From contig NC_026479.1 of NCBI RefSeq assembly GCF_000328475.2, forward strand, positions 744,001 through 808,000: DNA of 64,000 bases, given 5' to 3'. Shown here piece after piece: positions 60,240-64,000 of the stretch (the stretch's first letter is position 1; every line of letters starts with the position of its first letter). The notes below the pieces were generated by a model that was not told the DNA's origin, ran no database searches, and saw only the letters and a program-made list of their open reading frames with translations. Made by a program: the position numbers and the translations under genes. Origin of the DNA: Mycosarcoma maydis. Taxonomy: Eukaryota; Basidiomycota; Ustilaginomycetes; Ustilaginales.

Positions 60240-63200
60240 CTAGGATTGCTTGCGAAAAAGTCGGGTGAGCTTTCCGCTTTTAGCAACGCTCCTTTGGCGG
60301 TCTACCACACCGCCATTGGTCGCGTGCGTACCGGGCGAAACACCTGCGTCGAGTAACAGATTCTGCAGTGCAGCGACGTTGCTTGTGCTAGGCGAAAAGA
60401 GAGCTGCCAGCGAGCGATGTTTGGTTTTCACTGAAGATGCGGCGATAGATGCAGTGGAACCGGACGCCGGTTGTGCTGGGGACAGGAAGCCCGAGCCTGA
60501 CTTGCAGACATGCTGACTGAGCAAGAACGATGAATACATGGTTTCCACCTGTGCTGCACTAGGTGTCATCGATAGTGCTCGATCGGAAGCTGCGCCAGAG
60601 GATTTCACGCTCGTGTGGCGACCTTGAATAGACACCTGCTCACCCTCTTCCTCCTGGCAAGCCTTTTCGCCTGTTTCTTCACGTCCAGACACACCTGGCG
60701 AGCTGCGTCTCGCACTTCCGCTAAGATCTAACGAAAATGCGGCCGAGACCAACGATACATTCCCTGCATCTTCCTCGTCAAGTTCCGCCTTGTTCGTACG
60801 TCCATCGACCACCTCTGGCGTATGTAACAATCCCGGTGAGATTTCTAGGTCAGACGTACTGTCGGTCGAGTTAGAACCTCTCTTTGCAAGAGGTGTCTTC
60901 ACGGCTGACTTCTCCGGACTGAGAATCGTGGATTTCGTTTCGTCGATCATCCTGCTCAGCAGACCAGCCAGGCTGGCCATTTTCTTGAGCTTCTTGAAGA
61001 TTACCTCTTCGCCGACGGCTGGGGTGGTTGGAGAGTTGCAAGAGGTGGTGTGTGGTGTGTCGCGATTCACCAAGCTGGTGTTGACGCAACGGTTTTGATC
61101 ACCCGCAAGGACGGCGTGGAGCGCCGGTGTGCGCGCTCCGTTGGATTTAATGCCGGGCTCGTGAACAACACGTCCGCCAGCACCCTTTGTGTCTGACTGA
61201 GCAGAGCCAACATCAGTGATGTTGTCAGCTTCAGCAGTCTGTTGCAGTACTGGCTCGTCGGGACCGAAAAGTCGGCGAGCACATCGAGGCAGCGCTTCTT
61301 CGGGTGAAGGAACAAAAGAGCCAGTAGATCGGCGGACAGAGTGTCTAGCAACTCTGTGCTGCTTTGAACATGCCAGCGTGTTCGACTTGGATCTTCGGTG
61401 ACTGGGACCGGTCTTTGCCAGAGGTGCACCGGGAATGGTCAGCCCAAGACCGTTGCCTGCCGTCAAGACAGGGACGTGCGGAGGTGGTCGCGCAAGGAAG
61501 TTGGTCGCATCGAACTTCTTGGCGAGCGACGCTACCACGTTGCCACGAGAGCCGAGCTCGGTGCGAAGCGACATCAACCTGGGCTTCTCCTGATTCACAG
61601 GAGGCAAAGATGTTGGGCACAAGGCAGCAGCGACAGGCTTTTGCTCAACTACAGCATCGGCAGAGACAGGTGTCGACGCCATCTGCTCACCATTTGGACG
61701 CCTGGTTTGAAATGCCTGCAGCTGTTGTCCCAAGCGAAGTCGAAATGGCGACTGCTTGGTCGGTGATACGATCTTTACCGGCCTGGAAACACTGGTGCGG
61801 GAAGCCTTGGTGATGGCGACGGGAGAGTGATTGCTCACCGAACTATCGCTTTCATCTTGCCCTTTTTCGAGCTCTTCTACCAAGTTGTCGGGTAGAGTAA
61901 GGTTTCGTCTAGCAGATGGGATGGGCGTGCCTTCACGTGGCGGCTGTGGACCTCTCCAAGGTGGGCTCATGCACATGAGGTCGGTGAGACGAGAGTCCAT
62001 ACCAACCTGCGAGAGAGACGGAGAGGGTGGGACCCGTGAGCAACGCGTGGCAACCGCAGCGCGTGAGATGCCGGGTGAAGCAAGGAGATCCTCGTGCTCG
62101 CTCTCACCGGTATTGTGCTCGATAATGGTGTGATTTTCTTGTTGGACGAGGTCTTCAAACAAGGAGTCGCTATCGTCAAGCTCCGGCTGTGGCTGCAGCA
62201 CGTTGGCAAATTTCTCGGGTTGTGCTTCTTCCAGAGTGCAATGTCTGTGTGCATCTTCGTAAGAGATCTGAAGAAAGTCGTCGAACGAATCGCGCTGCCT
62301 TCCATTTTGAGGGTCAAATAGTGGATCAAGAAGAGCCCCAGCAGCATTTACTCGCTCCTGAGGATCATGGCGAAGCATTTTGCGGATGAGATTCTCCATA
62401 TCAGCTGACAGGTCCCACTCTCCAAGCCAAGTACCACGTTCGGCACGTGTGTAGTAGACCTCAAATTTTTCGCTGCTGTCGAACTTTTCATCGTGATGCT
62501 CGAAAGGAGTTCGGCCAGTGAGCATCTCGAAGAACGTGATACCCAGCGCCCACATGTCAGCCTTTCTCTCATCGTGCAACGTTGCGCGACATCGCTCGGG
62601 TGAGAGATACTCGGGTGTGCCCCACACATCTCTAGACATGAAGGCGTCTTTCTTGAGAGGATCGTATCGATGGGCGAAACCGAAATCAAAGAGGGTGACC
62701 ACGTCTCGTCCAAGTCCCGAGGTGTCATAGGTGACGCCAAGATTGTCGACCTTGATATCGTTGTGGCAGACATGATGCTCGTGCAGCCAGTGAAGGGCCG
62801 AGAGGAGCTGCTCAAAGAAGTTGAGGCACAGGGTCTCACCCAGACAGACCTTCATCGGCTCGTCGAATTTGGGCATGACGAGCATGGCCAAGGTGGGTGT
62901 GAGGAGGAATTCGTAGAAGTTGACAACGTTCGGATGCCATCCGGTACGATTGTTTCGCACACGGCCGTTAGGACTGTCAGCGTTGACCTTTTCAGAGCGA
63001 GGGAGCTGGTCCATCAACATGCGTAGGATTTTGAACTCGTTCCAGAGACGCTGAGTTCGGGCTGCTGACGAATACTTTGTCTCTCGTTTGCAGAGTTTGA
63101 CGGCAAGGGGGCGAAAGTTGGGCGTGTTGTCGATCGTGTAGGTGTTAGAGCCTGTGAGTTTAGCGACCTGAAGAGAGCGATACGCGGAAGAAGGCAGATG

Positions 63201-64000
63201 TTCGAGGGGTCGAAGGGCTTCCACATCCCAGACACTACCCCATTCGCCAGCGCCTAGATTTTTCAAGTGGGTAAAGAAAATTCAGCACTTGCACTTTGAT
63301 GATTGTTGACCATTCGGCTTATCGACGCAGCCGCTTTCATACTCACCGATTTCGTTGAGGAATTGATAGCGCTCCTTCAAGTCGGCTTCGCTGATCTTGA
63401 AGATGCCAAGCTGCATGGCTTTTTTTCTGACTTCTGCTGACTTTACGTCGGCAGTCGGGCTTCGCTGATGGTTGGTGGGATATCCGATAGGCTTAAGTCC
63501 ACTCCTCTCTTTGTGGACTGCATGTTGAGCCTTTGTCTGTCGAAAGCCGTCATTCTCTTTCGTCTCGGATGTGGCAACTTTGTGCAAGACAAAAGCCGAT
63601 TGATCGGAACGAGCACCCAATACGCGTGTCGATGTTGGAGGAGGGGCTGCTTGCGGAATCTTGGAAGCGGGCACCAAAGGTTGCCGCTTGGCTTGTGCGG
63701 TCTTTCGCCGATCAGGTGAGGTGGCATCCTTGATCCGTAGCTTGGAGAGAGAGCGTTTGAGGATGTTAGTCGACTCTGGGGCTAGGGCGGTGACTGCAAC
63801 TTTCTGGTGAGCTCTTGCATTTTCACTATGCTTAGCATCGTTACGCATCGATAAGGGCTGAAGGACTCTGTGTACATCACCCTTCTGAGGACGTCCATAC
63901 TGAGGCAAATTCAGGTCAGGCTTTTGAGATCGTGTCGTCAGCTGCGACGACTTGGCGACCGGCTGTCTTAAGGCCGTCTGACCAGACTGCTTGATGTGAG
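60240..64000 (-). CDS. Non-RD Ser/Thr protein kinase, partial at the 5' end
   Basis: Exon A runs from beyond the right edge to 63347 and exon B is 63253..60240; the 93-bp intron (GTGAGT...TCTAG) splits the Gly loop, and the join restores FLNEIG-AGEWGSVWD. About 1220 residues are visible; no ATG is seen before the edge. The kinase domain has the ATP Lys in RPLAVKLCKRE, the catalytic loop CHNDIKVDN (Asn replaces the usual Arg of HRD), DFG in LFDFGFAHR, and GTPEYLSPE. The start of the domain carries a long insert between the Gly loop and the Lys. The ~650 residues after the domain are Ser/Pro-rich and disordered. I could not assign a subfamily. Confidence 0.85.

Overview
The window reads as nuclear DNA of a basidiomycete, most likely a smut fungus (Ustilaginales, Ustilago/Sporisorium group). 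The evidence is the gene content (all eukaryotic, fungal-type proteins such as a SHR3 permease chaperone, a sphingolipid C9-methyltransferase and a VRG4-type GDP-mannose transporter), long mostly intronless ORFs, a few short GT-AG introns, TTAGGG-type telomere-like motifs, and intergenic DNA peppered with a GATTCAC/GTGAATC heptamer. The species is inferred, not proven. One run of exactly 100 N (38688..38787) marks an assembly gap.

Layout. 1-8 kb: a TMEM135-like gene cut by the left edge (-), CDC48 (+), SHR3 (-), AP-3 sigma (+), a mitoferrin-type carrier (-). 8-14 kb: ribosomal protein uS13/RPS18 (-), whose first 50 coding bases lie 802 bp upstream across a long intron, then about 2.4 kb with no convincing gene. 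14-25 kb: GDP-mannose transporter (-), BAX-inhibitor-like membrane protein (+), mitochondrial bS16 (-), a small unknown gene (-), a spliced 58-residue Cys-rich protein (+), mitochondrial Lon protease (-). 25-36 kb: XRN1 exonuclease (+), a spliced 84-residue protein with an N-myristoylation signal (-), the longest heptamer array, D-lactate dehydrogenase (-), a PBDC1/Ypl225w-like protein (-). 37-47 kb: sphingolipid C9-methyltransferase (-), assembly gap, D-2-hydroxyacid dehydrogenase (+), an 870-residue Ser/Thr-Pro-rich unknown (-), an SRAP/HMCES protein (+). 47-64 kb: MLP1/TPR nuclear-basket protein (-), GRASP (+), an unknown membrane/coiled-coil protein (-), an SCP2 sterol-carrier protein (+), and a protein kinase running off the right edge (-).

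The genes are mostly housekeeping and form no operon or obvious cluster. Several serve mitochondria (mitoferrin, bS16m, Lon, D-LDH), the secretory and endosomal system (SHR3, AP-3, VRG4, GRASP), proteostasis (CDC48, Lon, PBDC1-like) and RNA handling (XRN1, RPS18, TPR). No tRNA, rRNA, transposon or CRISPR array was recognised. The most interesting items are the spliced small proteins that a simple ORF scan misses or misreads, the intergenic heptamer family, the internal telomere-like motifs, a possible SVIP-like partner of CDC48, and an unknown protein carrying CDK sites plus KEN- and D-box-like degrons.
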